From a bacterium (GTDB lineage Bacteria > Bacillota > Bacilli > Lactobacillales > Streptococcaceae), in contig CAJNDF010000003.1 in the NCBI GenBank assembly GCA_905221455.1, forward strand, positions 1-64,000: 64,000 nt of DNA. Reading direction: 5' to 3'. Below are positions 19,326 to 30,028 of this stretch, piece after piece. A model generated the notes under the pieces. It was not told where the DNA came from, ran no database searches, and saw nothing but the letters and a program-made list of their open reading frames with translations. The position numbers and the translations under genes were made by a program. The number at the start of each line of letters is the position of its first letter. The first letter of the stretch is position 1.

Positions 19326-19862
19326 TCAATTTTTAGGAATGAGAAGGTCTAGATAAAACTGGACAACTTCTTGTTCTGTGAAGTCTTGTCCTTTTTTGAG
19401 CCACCAGGTCAATGTCTCGATAAAGTTGGTTACAACTAAGTGTTGGAGGTAAGAAGTAGGCAGACTGGGGTGTGCTTCATTCAACTCATCAGCCAGCATG
19501 GGATAGACATGGTGCTCCAGCTCTTTCTGGAGTTGGCGGAGGAAGTAGTCATTTTTGGAGAATAGTAAACTGGTAATATGATCTTGGTTTTTCTGAAAAT
19601 GCAGAAAGAGATGTATGAGGTAATCCTCGGTTGAAATGGATTGCTCTCTTTCAAAGAGGTGATGGAAGAGGTAACGACAGAGCTCGTCCAGAAGCAGTTC
19701 CTTGCTTTCATAGTGACAGTAAAAGGTGGAACGTCCCACATCTGCGAGATCAATGATATCCTGAACAGTAGTGGCCTCGTAGCCCTTAGCATTCAAAAGT
19801 TGTAGAAAAGCTTGATAGATGGCTTTTTTTGTTTTACTGATACGGCGGTCAATCTTAGTCAT
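19326..19862 (-). CDS. sczA: TetR-family zinc-responsive regulator SczA
   Basis: A 178-residue TetR-type protein with the N-terminal helix-turn-helix ATTVQDIIDLADVGRSTFYCHY and a helical ligand domain. It is divergent from czcD, the arrangement described for pneumococcal SczA, which activates czcD under zinc, cobalt or nickel stress through TGTTCA-type repeats that are visible in the shared promoter region. The name comes from this context and the match of operator motifs. Confidence 0.88.
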   Translation of the reverse strand: MTKIDRRISKTKKAIYQAFLQLLNAKGYEATTVQDIIDLADVGRSTFYCHYESKELLLDELCRYLFHHLFEREQSISTEDYLIHLFLHFQKNQDHITSLLFSKNDYFLRQLQKELEHHVYPMLADELNEAHPSLPTSYLQHLVVTNFIETLTWWLKKGQDFTEQEVVQFYLDLLIPKN

Positions 19863-19881
19863 ATGGACACTTGAGGCAAAT

Positions 19882-19964
19882 TGTTCAGAACTGAATAAAG
19901 CTGACCTTTTGCTTCTATCCTTTCTTTGAATTTTAGTGGATAATGATAATGAACAAGGTGTTCA
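19882..19964 (+). promoter_or_regulatory. SczA operators in the sczA-czcD promoter region
   Basis: TGAACA-AGG-TGTTCA at 19950-19964 is a perfect inverted repeat close to the czcD start. A looser copy, TGTTCA-GAAC-TGAATA, lies at 19882-19897 near sczA. Both fit the known SczA motif; the two sites allow separate repressing and activating occupancy. Confidence 0.75.
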
Positions 19965-19994
19965 TGAATCTATTATAACAAAGGAATGAGAAAT

Positions 19995-20882
19995 ATGAAG
20001 GCAAAATATGCTGTTTGGGTGGCTTTTTTCTTAAATTTGACTTATGCTATTGTCGAGTTTATTGCAGGTGGAGTATTTGGTTCGAACGCTGTTCTTGCTG
20101 ACTCTGTGCATGACTTGGGAGATGCGATTGCAATTGGAATATCAGCCTTTCTAGAAACTATCTCTAATCGTGAAGAAGACAATCAGTACACCTTGGGCTA
20201 TAAGCGTTTTAGTCTGCTAGGAGCCTTGATAACAGCGATAATACTCATGACAGGATCTGTTCTAGTTATTTTGGAAAATGTTACGAAGATTTTAAATCCG
20301 CAACCAGTCAATGACGAGGGGATTCTCTGGTTAGGAATTATTGCGATTACTATCAATGTGTTAGCCAGTCTAGTGGTTGGTAAGGGAAAGACAAAGAATG
20401 AGTCTATTCTAAGTCTGCATTTTTTGGAAGATACCCTAGGGTGGCTGGCTGTGATTCTGATGTCGATTGTTCTTCGATTGACGGACTGGTATATCCTAGA
20501 TCCGCTTTTGTCCCTTGTCATTTCTTTCTTTATTCTTTCAAAAGCTCTTCCACGTTTTTGGTCTACAGTCAAGATTTTCTTGGATGCTGTGCCAGAAGGT
20601 ATTGATATCAAGCAAGTAAAGAGTGGCTTAGAGCAATTGGACAATGTGGCCAGCCTTAATCAGCTTAATCTCTGGACTATGGATGGTTTGGAAAAAAATG
20701 CCATTGTCCATGTTTGTATAAAAGAAATGGGAAATATGGAAGCTTGTAAAGAATCTATTCGAATTTTCCTCAAAGATTGTGGTTTCCAAAATATTACCAT
20801 TGAGGTGGATGCTGACCTAGAAACTCACCAAGTACATAAGCGAAAGGTGTGTGACTTGGAGCGGAATCATAGAGATTATTAG
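19995..20882 (+). CDS. czcD: zinc efflux protein CzcD (cation diffusion facilitator)
   Basis: A 295-residue CDF transporter with six membrane spans and a C-terminal cytoplasmic domain. The metal site in span 2 is visible as LADSVHDLGDA. The C-terminal part has the fold and acidic/His-containing tail of dimeric CDF proteins. It exports zinc in exchange for protons. Start 19995 is preferred to the ATG at 19986 because AAGGA (19981-19985) abuts the first but stands nine bases from the second. Confidence 0.92.
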   Translation: MKAKYAVWVAFFLNLTYAIVEFIAGGVFGSNAVLADSVHDLGDAIAIGISAFLETISNREEDNQYTLGYKRFSLLGALITAIILMTGSVLVILENVTKILNPQPVNDEGILWLGIIAITINVLASLVVGKGKTKNESILSLHFLEDTLGWLAVILMSIVLRLTDWYILDPLLSLVISFFILSKALPRFWSTVKIFLDAVPEGIDIKQVKSGLEQLDNVASLNQLNLWTMDGLEKNAIVHVCIKEMGNMEACKESIRIFLKDCGFQNITIEVDADLETHQVHKRKVCDLERNHRDY

Positions 20883-20915
20883 AGAAACAGCCTTGCTAGA
20901 GGTAGTTTTGTAATC

Positions 20916-22044
<1,129 letters not shown>

Positions 22045-22084
22045 ACGTTAAGGTAACTTAACGGACAGTAAAAGGAGAATTCAT

Positions 22085-23263
22085 ATGACACAACATCTTA
22101 CTGCTGAAGCTCTTCGTAAAGACTTTCTTGCCGTTTTTGGTCAAGAAGCAGATCAAACTTTCTTTTCACCAGGTCGTATCAATCTGATTGGTGAACACAC
22201 AGACTACAACGGAGGGCACGTTTTTCCAGCTGCTATTTCCTTGGGAACATACGGTGCAGCTCGCAAGCGTGACGACCAAGTCTTGCGTTTCTACTCAGCA
22301 AACTTTGAAGACAAGGGTATTATCGAAGTGCCTCTAGCTGATCTCAAGTTTGAAAAAGAGCACAACTGGACCAATTATCCAAAAGGGGTTCTTCATTTCT
22401 TGCAAGAAGCTGGACACGTGATCGACAAAGGGTTTGATTTTTATGTTTATGGGAATATCCCAAATGGTGCTGGTTTGTCTTCTTCAGCATCCTTGGAACT
22501 TTTGACAGGAGTAGTGGCTGAGCATCTCTTTGACTTAAAATTAGACCGTCTCGATTTGGTCAAGATTGGGAAACAAACTGAGAATAACTTTATCGGAGTC
22601 AACTCTGGTATCATGGACCAATTTGCTATCGGTATGGGAGCCGACCAACGTGCTATTTACTTAGATACCAATACTTTAGAATACGACTTGGTGCCACTTG
22701 ATTTGAAGGACAATGTCGTTGTTATCATGAACACCAACAAACGCCGTGAATTGGCGGATTCTAAATATAATGAACGCCGTGCTGAGTGTGAAAAAGCAGT
22801 AGAAGAATTGCAAGTTGCCTTGGATATTCAGACCTTGGGTGAATTGGATGAGTGGGACTTTGACCAATATAGCTATCTGATTAAAGACGAAAATCGTTTA
22901 AAACGTGCTCGTCATGCTGTGCTTGAAAACCAACGTACCCTTAAAGCTCAAGCAGCCCTTCAAGCAGGTGATTTGGAAACATTTGGTCATTTGATGAATG
23001 CGTCACACGTTTCCCTAGAGCATGACTATGAAGTAACTGGTTTGGAATTGGATACTCTTGTTCATACAGCTTGGGCACAAGAAGGAGTTCTCGGTGCTCG
23101 TATGACAGGGGCAGGATTTGGTGGATGTGCTATTGCTTTGGTGCAAAAAGATACAGTTGAGGCCTTTAAGGAAGCTGTAGGCAAGCACTACGAGGAAGTC
23201 GTTGGATATGCTCCAAGCTTCTATATCGCTGAAGTTGCAGGTGGCACTCGCGTTTTAGACTAG
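22085..23263 (+). CDS. galK: galactokinase
   Basis: A 392-residue GHMP kinase that phosphorylates galactose at C1 with ATP. Visible motifs are the galactose signature [15 protein letters not shown], the ATP-binding [11 protein letters not shown] and the third GHMP motif [12 protein letters not shown]. It is the first gene of the Leloir operon, with a strong ribosome site AAAGGAGAATTC. Confidence 0.96.
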   Translation: MTQHLTAEALRKDFLAVFGQEADQTFFSPGRINLIGEHTDYNGGHVFPAAISLGTYGAARKRDDQVLRFYSANFEDKGIIEVPLADLKFEKEHNWTNYPKGVLHFLQEAGHVIDKGFDFYVYGNIPNGAGLSSSASLELLTGVVAEHLFDLKLDRLDLVKIGKQTENNFIGVNSGIMDQFAIGMGADQRAIYLDTNTLEYDLVPLDLKDNVVVIMNTNKRRELADSKYNERRAECEKAVEELQVALDIQTLGELDEWDFDQYSYLIKDENRLKRARHAVLENQRTLKAQAALQAGDLETFGHLMNASHVSLEHDYEVTGLELDTLVHTAWAQEGVLGARMTGAGFGGCAIALVQKDTVEAFKEAVGKHYEEVVGYAPSFYIAEVAGGTRVLD

Positions 23264-23274
23264 GAGAGAAGTAT

Positions 23275-23934
23275 ATGGAAGCTGTAATATTTGATTTAGA
23301 TGGCTTATTAGCTGATACTGAGATCATTTCTCTAAAAGTTTACCAAGAATTGCTTGAGGATTTTGGAATTCCTTTCACAGAAGATACATATTCTAGAGAA
23401 TACAGTGGACATAGAGAAGAGGAGAATGTTCAACAATTTTTGGATACCTATGATTTACCTTGGAACTTTGACCAAACCTTGGAAAAAGTTTATGAACTGG
23501 AAGCTCAAATTTTAGCCAAAGGTGTAAATTTAAAAAAAGGTGCTAAAAATTTGCTTGCTTTTTTGCAAAGAGAAGGTATTCCAATCGCTTTAGCAACATC
23601 AAGTGTTGAATCTCGAGCTAGAATGATTTTGGATAGCAATAGTATACTGTCCCTATTTGACCATCTAGTTTTTGCAAAAGATGTAAAGCGAAGCAAACCT
23701 TACCCTGATATATTTTTAAAGGCCTGTAGTGATTTGAATGTTTTACCAGAGAATTGCTTAGTATTAGAGGATAGTGAAGCAGGGATTGAAGCAGCCTATA
23801 GAGCTGGGATACCAGTTATTTGTATTCCAGACTTAAAAATGCCAGCACAGTCTTTCTTAAATAAAACAGAACAAGTTTTTCAGGATTTAGATGCTGTCAG
23901 AGACTATTTAGAAAGTAGGAAGGAGAATCAATGA
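23275..23934 (+). CDS. HAD-superfamily phosphatase / beta-phosphoglucomutase-like
   Basis: A 219-residue HAD protein with motif [12 protein letters not shown], motif II ATSS, the Lys in [10 protein letters not shown] (motif III) and motif [14 protein letters not shown]. The helical cap and the LLADTE / SEAG pattern place it with beta-phosphoglucomutase-like enzymes. It sits between galK and galT and its stop overlaps the galT start (ATGA), so it is translated within the gal operon. A role in clearing or recycling a sugar phosphate during galactose use is plausible but unproven. Confidence 0.85.
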   Translation: MEAVIFDLDGLLADTEIISLKVYQELLEDFGIPFTEDTYSREYSGHREEENVQQFLDTYDLPWNFDQTLEKVYELEAQILAKGVNLKKGAKNLLAFLQREGIPIALATSSVESRARMILDSNSILSLFDHLVFAKDVKRSKPYPDIFLKACSDLNVLPENCLVLEDSEAGIEAAYRAGIPVICIPDLKMPAQSFLNKTEQVFQDLDAVRDYLESRKENQ

Positions 23935-25418
23935 GTCAGGGAGTTCTAGATGCATTTATCACGGAAGTCATTGCAGAAAGTACCTTTGAGGAAATGGATC
24001 GAATCTACCTGACCAATCGTGTTTTGGCACGAGTGGGAGAAGGTGTTTTGGAGGTCGAGACTGATCTGGATAAATTGATTGACCTCAAGGACCAGCTGGT
24101 TGAGGAGGCGGTTCGATTAGAGACGATTGAGGACAGTCAGACTGCGCGTGAAATCCTAGGTGCTGAATTGATGGATTTGGTGACCCCTTGTCCGAGTCAG
24201 GTTAATCGTGACTTCTGGGCAACTTACGCCCAATCTCCTGAGCAGGCGATAGCGGATTTTTACCAACTTAGCCAGAAAAATGACTACATCAAGCTCAAGG
24301 CCATTGCTAAAAATATTGCTTATCGTGTTCCATCTGACTACGGAGAACTTGAGATTACAATCAACCTCTCTAAGCCTGAAAAGGATCCGAAAGAGATTGC
24401 GGCAGCCAAGTTGGTGCAAGCTAGCAATTATCCTCAGTGTCAGCTTTGTCTAGAGAATGAGGGCTATCATGGTCGAGTCAACCATCCAGCTCGCAGCAAT
24501 CACCGCATTATCCGTTTTGAAATGGCTGGTCAGGAGTGGGGATTCCAGTTTTCGCCCTATGCTTATTTTAATGAGCACTGTATTTTCTTAGACGGCCAGC
24601 ACCGTCCCATGGCCATTAGTCGTCAGAGTTTTGAGCGTCTGCTGGCTATCGTAGAGCAGTTTCCGGGCTATTTTGCAGGTTCGAATGCCGACCTGCCAAT
24701 TGTGGGAGGCTCTATTCTCACCCATGACCACTATCAGGGAGGCCGTCACGTATTTCCTATGGAATTGGCTCCCTTGCAAAAGACTTTCTCTTTTGCTGGT
24801 TTTGAGCAGGTTAAGGCTGGAATTGTCAAGTGGCCCATGTCAGTGCTGCGTCTGACTTCGGATTCCAAAGAGGATTTGATCAACTTGGCTGATAAGATTT
24901 TGCAGGAATGGCGTCAGTATTCAGATCCTAGTGTGCAGATTTTGGCAGAAAGTAATGGAACACCACATCACACCATCACACCGATTGCCCGTAAACGCGA
25001 TGGACAGTTTGAGTTGGACTTGGTCTTGCGGGACAATCAGACATCGCCAGAGCATCCTGATGGAATTTATCATCCCCACAAGGATGTCCAACATATCAAG
25101 AAGGAAAATATCGGCTTGATTGAGATCATGGGCTTGGCTATCTTGCCACCTCGTTTGAAGGCAGAAGTGGAGCAAGTTGCCAGCTACCTCGTGGGAGAAG
25201 AAGTCTCAGTTGCCGACTATCATCAGGAATGGGCAGACCAACTCAAAGCCCAATATTCAGACCTAACAGATAAAGAAAAAGCCCTTGAAATCGTCAAGGA
25301 CTCTGTGGGTACTATCTTTGCGCGTGTTCTGGAGGATGCTGGAGTTTACAAGCAGACTGAGCAGGGACAGGCAGCCTTTATGCGCTTTGTAGAGCAGGTC
25401 GGAATTTTGCCAGACTAG
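23931..25418 (+). CDS. galT: UDP-glucose-hexose-1-phosphate uridylyltransferase, type 2
   Basis: A 495-residue enzyme of the long Gram-positive GalT type, unrelated in length to the 350-residue enterobacterial form. It moves UMP from UDP-glucose to galactose-1-phosphate. His-rich segments typical of this family are seen ([32 protein letters not shown]). It overlaps the HAD gene by four bases. galE is not in this window. Confidence 0.94.
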   Translation: MSQGVLDAFITEVIAESTFEEMDRIYLTNRVLARVGEGVLEVETDLDKLIDLKDQLVEEAVRLETIEDSQTAREILGAELMDLVTPCPSQVNRDFWATYAQSPEQAIADFYQLSQKNDYIKLKAIAKNIAYRVPSDYGELEITINLSKPEKDPKEIAAAKLVQASNYPQCQLCLENEGYHGRVNHPARSNHRIIRFEMAGQEWGFQFSPYAYFNEHCIFLDGQHRPMAISRQSFERLLAIVEQFPGYFAGSNADLPIVGGSILTHDHYQGGRHVFPMELAPLQKTFSFAGFEQVKAGIVKWPMSVLRLTSDSKEDLINLADKILQEWRQYSDPSVQILAESNGTPHHTITPIARKRDGQFELDLVLRDNQTSPEHPDGIYHPHKDVQHIKKENIGLIEIMGLAILPPRLKAEVEQVASYLVGEEVSVADYHQEWADQLKAQYSDLTDKEKALEIVKDSVGTIFARVLEDAGVYKQTEQGQAAFMRFVEQVGILPD

Positions 25419-25429
25419 GAGCTTTCTCC

Positions 25430-25458
25430 TTGCACAGTCCTATAAAAAGTAGTATCAT
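25430..25458 (+). promoter_or_regulatory. promoter of the thioesterase gene
   Basis: TTGCAC, a 17-base spacer and TATCAT, 29 bases before the ATG. Confidence 0.65.
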
Positions 25459-25487
25459 AGTGTCGTTTGAAATATCAGGAGGAAACG

Positions 25488-25892
25488 ATGAAAGATTTTC
25501 ATTTTGACGCTATATCTGCCTTTGAAAATTACGAAATTGAAAAAATGAGAGATGGTCACGTTGTGGTGACGACCAAAGTAGTGGACTCGTCGCTCAACTA
25601 CTATGGCAATGCCCATGGTGGCTATCTCTTTACCCTTTGTGACCAAATCAGTGGTTTGGTGGTTATCTCGCTGGGGCTTGATGGGGTGACGCTCCAATCC
25701 TCTATTAACTACCTCAAGGCAGGAAAACTTGACGATGTGTTGACCATTAAAGGAGAATGTGTCCATCAAGGTCACACAACTTGTGTAGTGGATGTGGATA
25801 TCACCAATCAAGAAGGCAAAAATGTCTGCAAAGCAACCTTCACCATGTTTGTCACAGGAAAAAGGTCAGAAGAGAGACAGGTAAGGATATAG
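25488..25892 (+). CDS. PaaI-type hotdog thioesterase
   Basis: A 134-residue hotdog-fold protein. NYYGNAHGGYLFTLCDQISG holds the HGG motif and the following Asp that form the active site of PaaI/4HBT-like acyl-CoA thioesterases, and INYLKAGK follows. The substrate is unknown. The start at 25488 has CAGGAGGAAACG before it; an in-frame codon at 25467 is not supported. Confidence 0.87.
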   Translation: MKDFHFDAISAFENYEIEKMRDGHVVVTTKVVDSSLNYYGNAHGGYLFTLCDQISGLVVISLGLDGVTLQSSINYLKAGKLDDVLTIKGECVHQGHTTCVVDVDITNQEGKNVCKATFTMFVTGKRSEERQVRI

Positions 25893-25898
25893 ATAAAC

Positions 25899-25924
25899 AA
25901 AAAAGAGGCTCGCACCTCTTTTTT
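25899..25924. terminator. bidirectional terminator
   Basis: AAAAAAGAGG and CCTCTTTTTT form a stem with T-runs on both strands, serving the thioesterase gene and pbuX, which converge here. Confidence 0.88.
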
Positions 25925-25925
25925 C

Positions 25926-27188
25926 TTATTTCTTTTTATGATTTAATACTGCATTGAGGACAATAGCGAGTAGGCTGGCTACGACGATTCCGTTTGAGAA
26001 GAACATTTGGAAGGCTGTCGGCATGCTGATGAAGAGATTACTGTTATTTAGTCCGACACCTGCAGCGATTGAAACAGCTGCGATGAGGAAGTTATGTTCA
26101 TTGTTAGCAAAATCAACGCGGGCGAGGATTTGCATTCCTTGAATGGATACAAACCCAAACATCACCAGCATGGCACCACCGAGGACAGGGCTCGGAATGA
26201 TTTGGGCAAGGGCGCCAAACTTAGGAAGGAGTCCAAGGAGAACCAGGAAACCAGCTGCGTAGTAGATTGGCAGGCGTTTCTTGATACCTGATAATTTAAC
26301 CAGACCAACGTTTTGTGAAAATCCTGTGTAAGGGAAGGTGTTAAAGATTCCTCCGAGAAGTACGGCCAAACCTTCTGCGCGGTAACCGTTGCGAAGGCGC
26401 GTGCTGTCGATTGGATCCTTTGTGATATCAGACAAGGCTAGATAAACACCAGTCGACTCAACCATAGACACCGTTGCGATGATACACATCATGACAATAG
26501 ATGAGATTTCAAAGGTTGGCATCCCAAAGTAGAGAGGAGTTGGGACATGGACAAGAGGTGCTGCAGCAACAGGAGAGAAGTCCACTAAGCCCATGCTAGC
26601 AGCGATGGTAGTTCCAACAACCAGGCCAATCAAAATAGAGATAGATTTGATAAATCCTTTGGTAAAGATGTTAATCAAGAGGATAATCAGAACAGTAATA
26701 GCTGCAAGCAAGAGACTTTGACCAGTTGGCTCTGGGACATTATTTCCCATATTTCCAATAGCGACAGGAATCAAGGTTAAACCAATCGTAGTAATAACAG
26801 ATCCGGTTACGATAGATGGGAAAAGATTAGCTACTTTTGAGAAGATGCCTGAAACAAGAACCACGTAAATCCCTGATGCGATAAGGGCACCAAACATAGC
26901 ACCACTACCATGACTTTGACCAATCATAATCAAAGGAGCGACTGATTGGAAAGCAACTCCGAGAACGACTGGGAGTCCAATTCCAAAGTATTTGTTGAGT
27001 TGGAGTTGGAGGAAGGTTGCCACCCCACACATGAAGATATCTGTGGAAATCAGGTAGGTCAACTGCTCAGCTGAATAGCCAAGGGCTGTCGCAATCATGA
27101 TGGGAACCAGGATGGATCCTGAGTACATGGCTAGTAAGTGCTGCAAGCCAAGAATGGCTGCTTGCGAGTGTTTTTCTTGAGTTTGCAT
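25926..27188 (-). CDS. pbuX: xanthine permease
   Basis: A 420-residue NCS2-family nucleobase permease with about 12-14 membrane spans. Family motifs are visible (QHLLAMYSGSILVP near the start, NTFPYTGFSQNVGLV with the conserved Q-N-G-like motif, SIQGMQILARVD). It is the second gene of the xpt operon; its ATG shares a base with the xpt stop (TAATG). It takes up xanthine, which Xpt then traps. Confidence 0.93.
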   Translation of the reverse strand: MQTQEKHSQAAILGLQHLLAMYSGSILVPIMIATALGYSAEQLTYLISTDIFMCGVATFLQLQLNKYFGIGLPVVLGVAFQSVAPLIMIGQSHGSGAMFGALIASGIYVVLVSGIFSKVANLFPSIVTGSVITTIGLTLIPVAIGNMGNNVPEPTGQSLLLAAITVLIILLINIFTKGFIKSISILIGLVVGTTIAASMGLVDFSPVAAAPLVHVPTPLYFGMPTFEISSIVMMCIIATVSMVESTGVYLALSDITKDPIDSTRLRNGYRAEGLAVLLGGIFNTFPYTGFSQNVGLVKLSGIKKRLPIYYAAGFLVLLGLLPKFGALAQIIPSPVLGGAMLVMFGFVSIQGMQILARVDFANNEHNFLIAAVSIAAGVGLNNSNLFISMPTAFQMFFSNGIVVASLLAIVLNAVLNHKKK

Positions 27189-27769
27189 TAGAGATCTGCC
27201 TCCTTAAATACGACCTGACCATTTTCAAAACGATCCAAGCGAGCAAGTGATAGTACAGGGTAGCCTGCTTTTTCAAGTAAATCCCGACCGTCTTGGAAGG
27301 ACTTTTCAATCACGATACCGATAGCTTCGACTGTGGCACCTGCCTGTTCGATGATTTGAATCAAGCCTTTAGCAGCTTGGCCGTTAGCAAGGAAATCGTC
27401 GATAATCAAAACCTTGTCCTCTGGTGAGAGGAATTTTCCAGCGATAGAAACGGTGCTGGTTACTTGCTTGGTAAAGGAGTAGACTTCGGCAGTTAAGATG
27501 CCCTCGTTCATGGTGATGTTTTTAGCTTTTTTGGCAAAAATCATGGGAACGTTTAAGGCTTCAGCTGTAAAAACGGCTGGGGCAATGCCTGACGCTTCAA
27601 TGGTCACAACCTTGGTAATGCCAGTAGCAGCGAATTTTTCCGCAAAAACCTTACCAATCTCTCGCATCAAGCTAAAGTCAACTTGGTGGGTTAAAAAGGA
27701 ATCTACCTTGAGGATGTTATCACCCAAGATATGCCCATCCTTGAGGATGCGCTCTTCTAATAATTTCAT
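27188..27769 (-). CDS. xpt: xanthine phosphoribosyltransferase
   Basis: A 193-residue PRTase that makes XMP from xanthine and PRPP. The PRPP-binding motif is [14 protein letters not shown], and [12 protein letters not shown] binds the purine region. GGAGG stands before the ATG. The operon is preceded by a guanine riboswitch and terminator. Confidence 0.95.
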   Translation of the reverse strand: MKLLEERILKDGHILGDNILKVDSFLTHQVDFSLMREIGKVFAEKFAATGITKVVTIEASGIAPAVFTAEALNVPMIFAKKAKNITMNEGILTAEVYSFTKQVTSTVSIAGKFLSPEDKVLIIDDFLANGQAAKGLIQIIEQAGATVEAIGIVIEKSFQDGRDLLEKAGYPVLSLARLDRFENGQVVFKEADL

Positions 27770-27837
27770 AAGACCTCCTAAAGTCTAAAAGCCAATCCAT
27801 TTGCTTGTTTCTGATCCTTAACCAGAAAAAACTAATA

Positions 27838-27872
27838 GAAAAAAGGACCTACTTAATCTCTAAGTAAGTCCC
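27838..27872 (-). terminator. riboswitch-controlled terminator before xpt
   Basis: Read leftwards: GGGACTTACTTA, loop GAGAT, TAAGTAGGTCC, then TTTTTT. The 5' arm contains CTTACTTA, an exact complement of TAAGTAAG in the 3' strand of aptamer helix P1, so terminator and antiterminator exclude each other. Confidence 0.88.
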
Positions 27873-27913
27873 TAAAATAGGCATGGCAAAAAAGACCATC
27901 CCCTCAAGCTAAC

Positions 27914-27980
27914 TTACTTATTGTTAGGTGTTCCGGCACCTTGTAGAAACGTCGTGCCAATTCACGACATAAACAAGTAA
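27914..27980 (-). ncRNA. purine (guanine-class) riboswitch aptamer
   Basis: Read leftwards: P1 TTACTTGTT/AATAAGTAA; P2 GTCGTG/CACGAC with loop AATTGG; junction J2/3 GTTTCTACA; P3 AGGTG/CACCT with loop CCGGAA; junction J3/1 AAC. The last C of J3/1 is the specificity base that selects guanine or hypoxanthine; an adenine switch has U there. With ligand, the downstream terminator forms and xpt-pbuX is turned off. Confidence 0.93.
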
Positions 27981-28020
27981 AACGATATTCAATTTTAAAT
28001 AGGCTTGCGCCAATGTTTTT

Positions 28021-28049
28021 ATTTTACACTAAATAACTTTAGAAATCAA
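28021..28049 (-). promoter_or_regulatory. promoter of the xpt-pbuX operon
   Basis: Leftward TTGATT (28049-28044), a 17-base spacer and TAAAAT (28026-28021), about 40 bases before the aptamer. Confidence 0.75.
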
Positions 28050-28141
28050 ATGTTTTGTCAGTGTTTTGGAATAAAAAACGAACAAATTTAAGAAAAATGG
28101 ACAAATTCTCAATTATATGCTAACATTTAGAAGATTTTTCC

Positions 28142-28215
28142 ATAATAAAAGGCATATTATCAAGATTCTTCAAAATCTGACAATATGCCTTTTTCTGATT
28201 TGAAAGATTTTTTCT
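28142..28215. terminator. dispersed hairpin, copy 1 (bidirectional terminator)
   Basis: GGCATATTATCA (28151-28162) and TGACAATATGCC (28178-28189) form a 12-bp stem with a TTTTTCTG tail. The same hairpin with the same flanks (ATAAAA before, TTTTTCTG after) occurs at 43582-43619. This copy ends the exoA-VOC transcript from the right. Confidence 0.8.
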
Positions 28216-28600
28216 ATTCGCTAAATCTTAAAAAATAGCCATCTGGATCCAAAACTGCAAATTCGTGAGGGTAAATAAAGCTATCTCCCACTCGAAATTC
28301 TCTTTTGGTCAGCGGACGATGGATAGGATAGTCAGCTTCCAGCAGTTTTTGGTGGAGCTGAGGGACATCTTCAATGCCAAAGGAAATATTAACACCGCGC
28401 CCGAAAGGATAGGTTAGTTGGGCTAATTCTTCTGTGCTGCCTTCTTCTAGCATAAGTTGGCAGTCTTCAAGCGAGAGGAAGAGAAATTTCTCCTCTGGAC
28501 GCTCGTATTCGACAGAAAATCCCAGCAAGTCGCAGTAGAAGTGGCGTGACTTTTCGAGGTCAGATACTACAAATTCAGGAATGACAGCTTGATAGTCCAT
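28214..28600 (-). CDS. VOC-family protein (glyoxalase/bleomycin-resistance fold)
   Basis: A 128-residue protein with two beta-alpha-beta-beta-beta units typical of the vicinal oxygen chelate fold: VVSDLEKSRHFYCDLLGFSVEYE and FAVLDPDGYFLRFSE. It resembles bleomycin-binding or glyoxalase proteins, but ligand and activity are unknown. It is 11 bases downstream of exoA, in the same transcript. Confidence 0.83.
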   Translation of the reverse strand: MDYQAVIPEFVVSDLEKSRHFYCDLLGFSVEYERPEEKFLFLSLEDCQLMLEEGSTEELAQLTYPFGRGVNISFGIEDVPQLHQKLLEADYPIHRPLTKREFRVGDSFIYPHEFAVLDPDGYFLRFSE

Positions 28601-28611
28601 TAGCTTTCTCC

Positions 28612-29439
28612 TTAGAGCTCAATCTCTATGACAATGGGTGTGTGGTCTTGCCGCGCACCAGAGTCAATCATATCAGACTTGGTCACCTTGTCAGCGATAC
28701 GATTACTTGTGAGCCAGTAGTCGATTCTCCAGCCTGTATTGTTGATTTTAGAAGTCTTGCTGCGTTGTGCCCACCAAGTGTAGCGTTCTGGAACATCGCC
28801 ATGAACATGACGGAAGGTGTCGGTAAATCCAGTTACCAAAAGGTTGGTAAATCCAGCACGTTCCTCGTCGGTAAATCCAGGTGAACGGCGGTTGCTAGCA
28901 GGATTTGCAAGGTCGATTTCATTGTGGGCTACGTTATAGTCACCGGTCGCAAGGACTGGTTTTTCTTTGTCTAGTTCAGCCAAATACTCCGCATATTTGA
29001 CATCCCAGACTTGACGTTCTTCCAAGCGTTTGAGGCCGTCGCCAGCGTTTGGAGTGTAAACTTGGGTCACGAAAAATTTATCAAATTCCAAGGTGATGAT
29101 GCGGCCTTCCAAGTCCATGGTAGAAGGGGCACCGATTTCTGGGAAAGTGACAGTGGGTGTGAGTTCTTTCTTATAGAGGAACATAGTACCAGCATAGCCT
29201 TTGCGGGCAGGCTCTTGGGAAGAGCGCCAAGTGTTTTCATAGTCTGGGAAGAGCTCAGCTAAAATTTCCAAGTGTTTTTTAGTAGGACCCTTGGCAGAAA
29301 GCTTGGTTTCTTGGATAGCGATGATATCAGCATTTTCAGCGACCAAGGTTTGTAGGACTTCTTGGGACAATTTCGCGCGAGCTGAGTCACTAGTTAGGGC
29401 TGCGTTGAGGGAATCAATATTCCATGAGATGAGTTTCAT
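28612..29439 (-). CDS. exoA: exodeoxyribonuclease III family (ExoA)
   Basis: A 275-residue AP endonuclease/exonuclease III. Motifs are LISWNIDSL, IIAIQETKLS (metal-binding Glu), ATGDYNVAHNEIDLANP (active-site Asp/Asn) and RIDYWLTS with a final QDHTPIVIEIEL (catalytic His). It cuts DNA at abasic sites in base-excision repair. It is close in length to pneumococcal ExoA. Confidence 0.95.
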   Translation of the reverse strand: MKLISWNIDSLNAALTSDSARAKLSQEVLQTLVAENADIIAIQETKLSAKGPTKKHLEILAELFPDYENTWRSSQEPARKGYAGTMFLYKKELTPTVTFPEIGAPSTMDLEGRIITLEFDKFFVTQVYTPNAGDGLKRLEERQVWDVKYAEYLAELDKEKPVLATGDYNVAHNEIDLANPASNRRSPGFTDEERAGFTNLLVTGFTDTFRHVHGDVPERYTWWAQRSKTSKINNTGWRIDYWLTSNRIADKVTKSDMIDSGARQDHTPIVIEIEL

Positions 29440-29510
29440 AAAGTTACCTTTTTCATTCTGATTATAGATTTTATTATACCAAAAAAAGCTCTATTTCCCC
29501 AACGTATGGT

Positions 29511-29539
29511 TTGAAAAATCACCCTCTTTCGTTTATAAT
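29511..29539 (+). promoter_or_regulatory. promoter of the DUF3290-DUF421 pair
   Basis: TTGAAA, a 17-base spacer and TATAAT, 34 bases before the start codon; divergent from exoA. Confidence 0.82.
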
Positions 29540-29572
29540 GAAGAATGATTTTATGAAAGGGAGTGAAAATAA

Positions 29573-30028
29573 ATGAAATTTTACTCATATGACTATGTAC
29601 TTAGCCAAATCAGTCAGCAAAATGGGATTATGATTGGCTTTGGGATTGTGCTCCTAGCTATCACAGGATTTTTTGCTTTTAAGGCATATCGAGATAAAAA
29701 GGGAACTAAATTTCGGGAATTGGTCATGATTTTAGCCTTGACTTTGGTGGCCATGCTTTTGGTGACGATTTCAAAATATCAGACCAATCAAGCCTCTAAC
29801 AACCAATTTCAAACTTCACTTCATTTCATAGAGGTTGTTTCCAAAGACTTGGGAGTGGATAAATCAGAAGTTTATGTCAATACTTCAGCTGCCACTGATG
29901 GAGCGCTTGTCAAGGTAGGTTCAGATGTCTACCGTGCCATGAACGGGAGTGAACCAGACAAGTATCTTTTAGAGAAATTAGAATTACATCAAACAGACGC
30001 TATTGAATTGGTGGAGGTAAACAAATGA
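29573..30028 (+). CDS. DUF3290 membrane protein
   Basis: A 151-residue protein with two N-terminal membrane spans (residues about 20-38 and 50-68) and a soluble domain of about 80 residues (VVSKDLGVDKSEVYVNTSAA...). This matches DUF3290, which is regularly paired with a DUF421 protein. The function is unknown. It overlaps the next gene by four bases (ATGA). Confidence 0.82.
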   Translation: MKFYSYDYVLSQISQQNGIMIGFGIVLLAITGFFAFKAYRDKKGTKFRELVMILALTLVAMLLVTISKYQTNQASNNQFQTSLHFIEVVSKDLGVDKSEVYVNTSAATDGALVKVGSDVYRAMNGSEPDKYLLEKLELHQTDAIELVEVNK

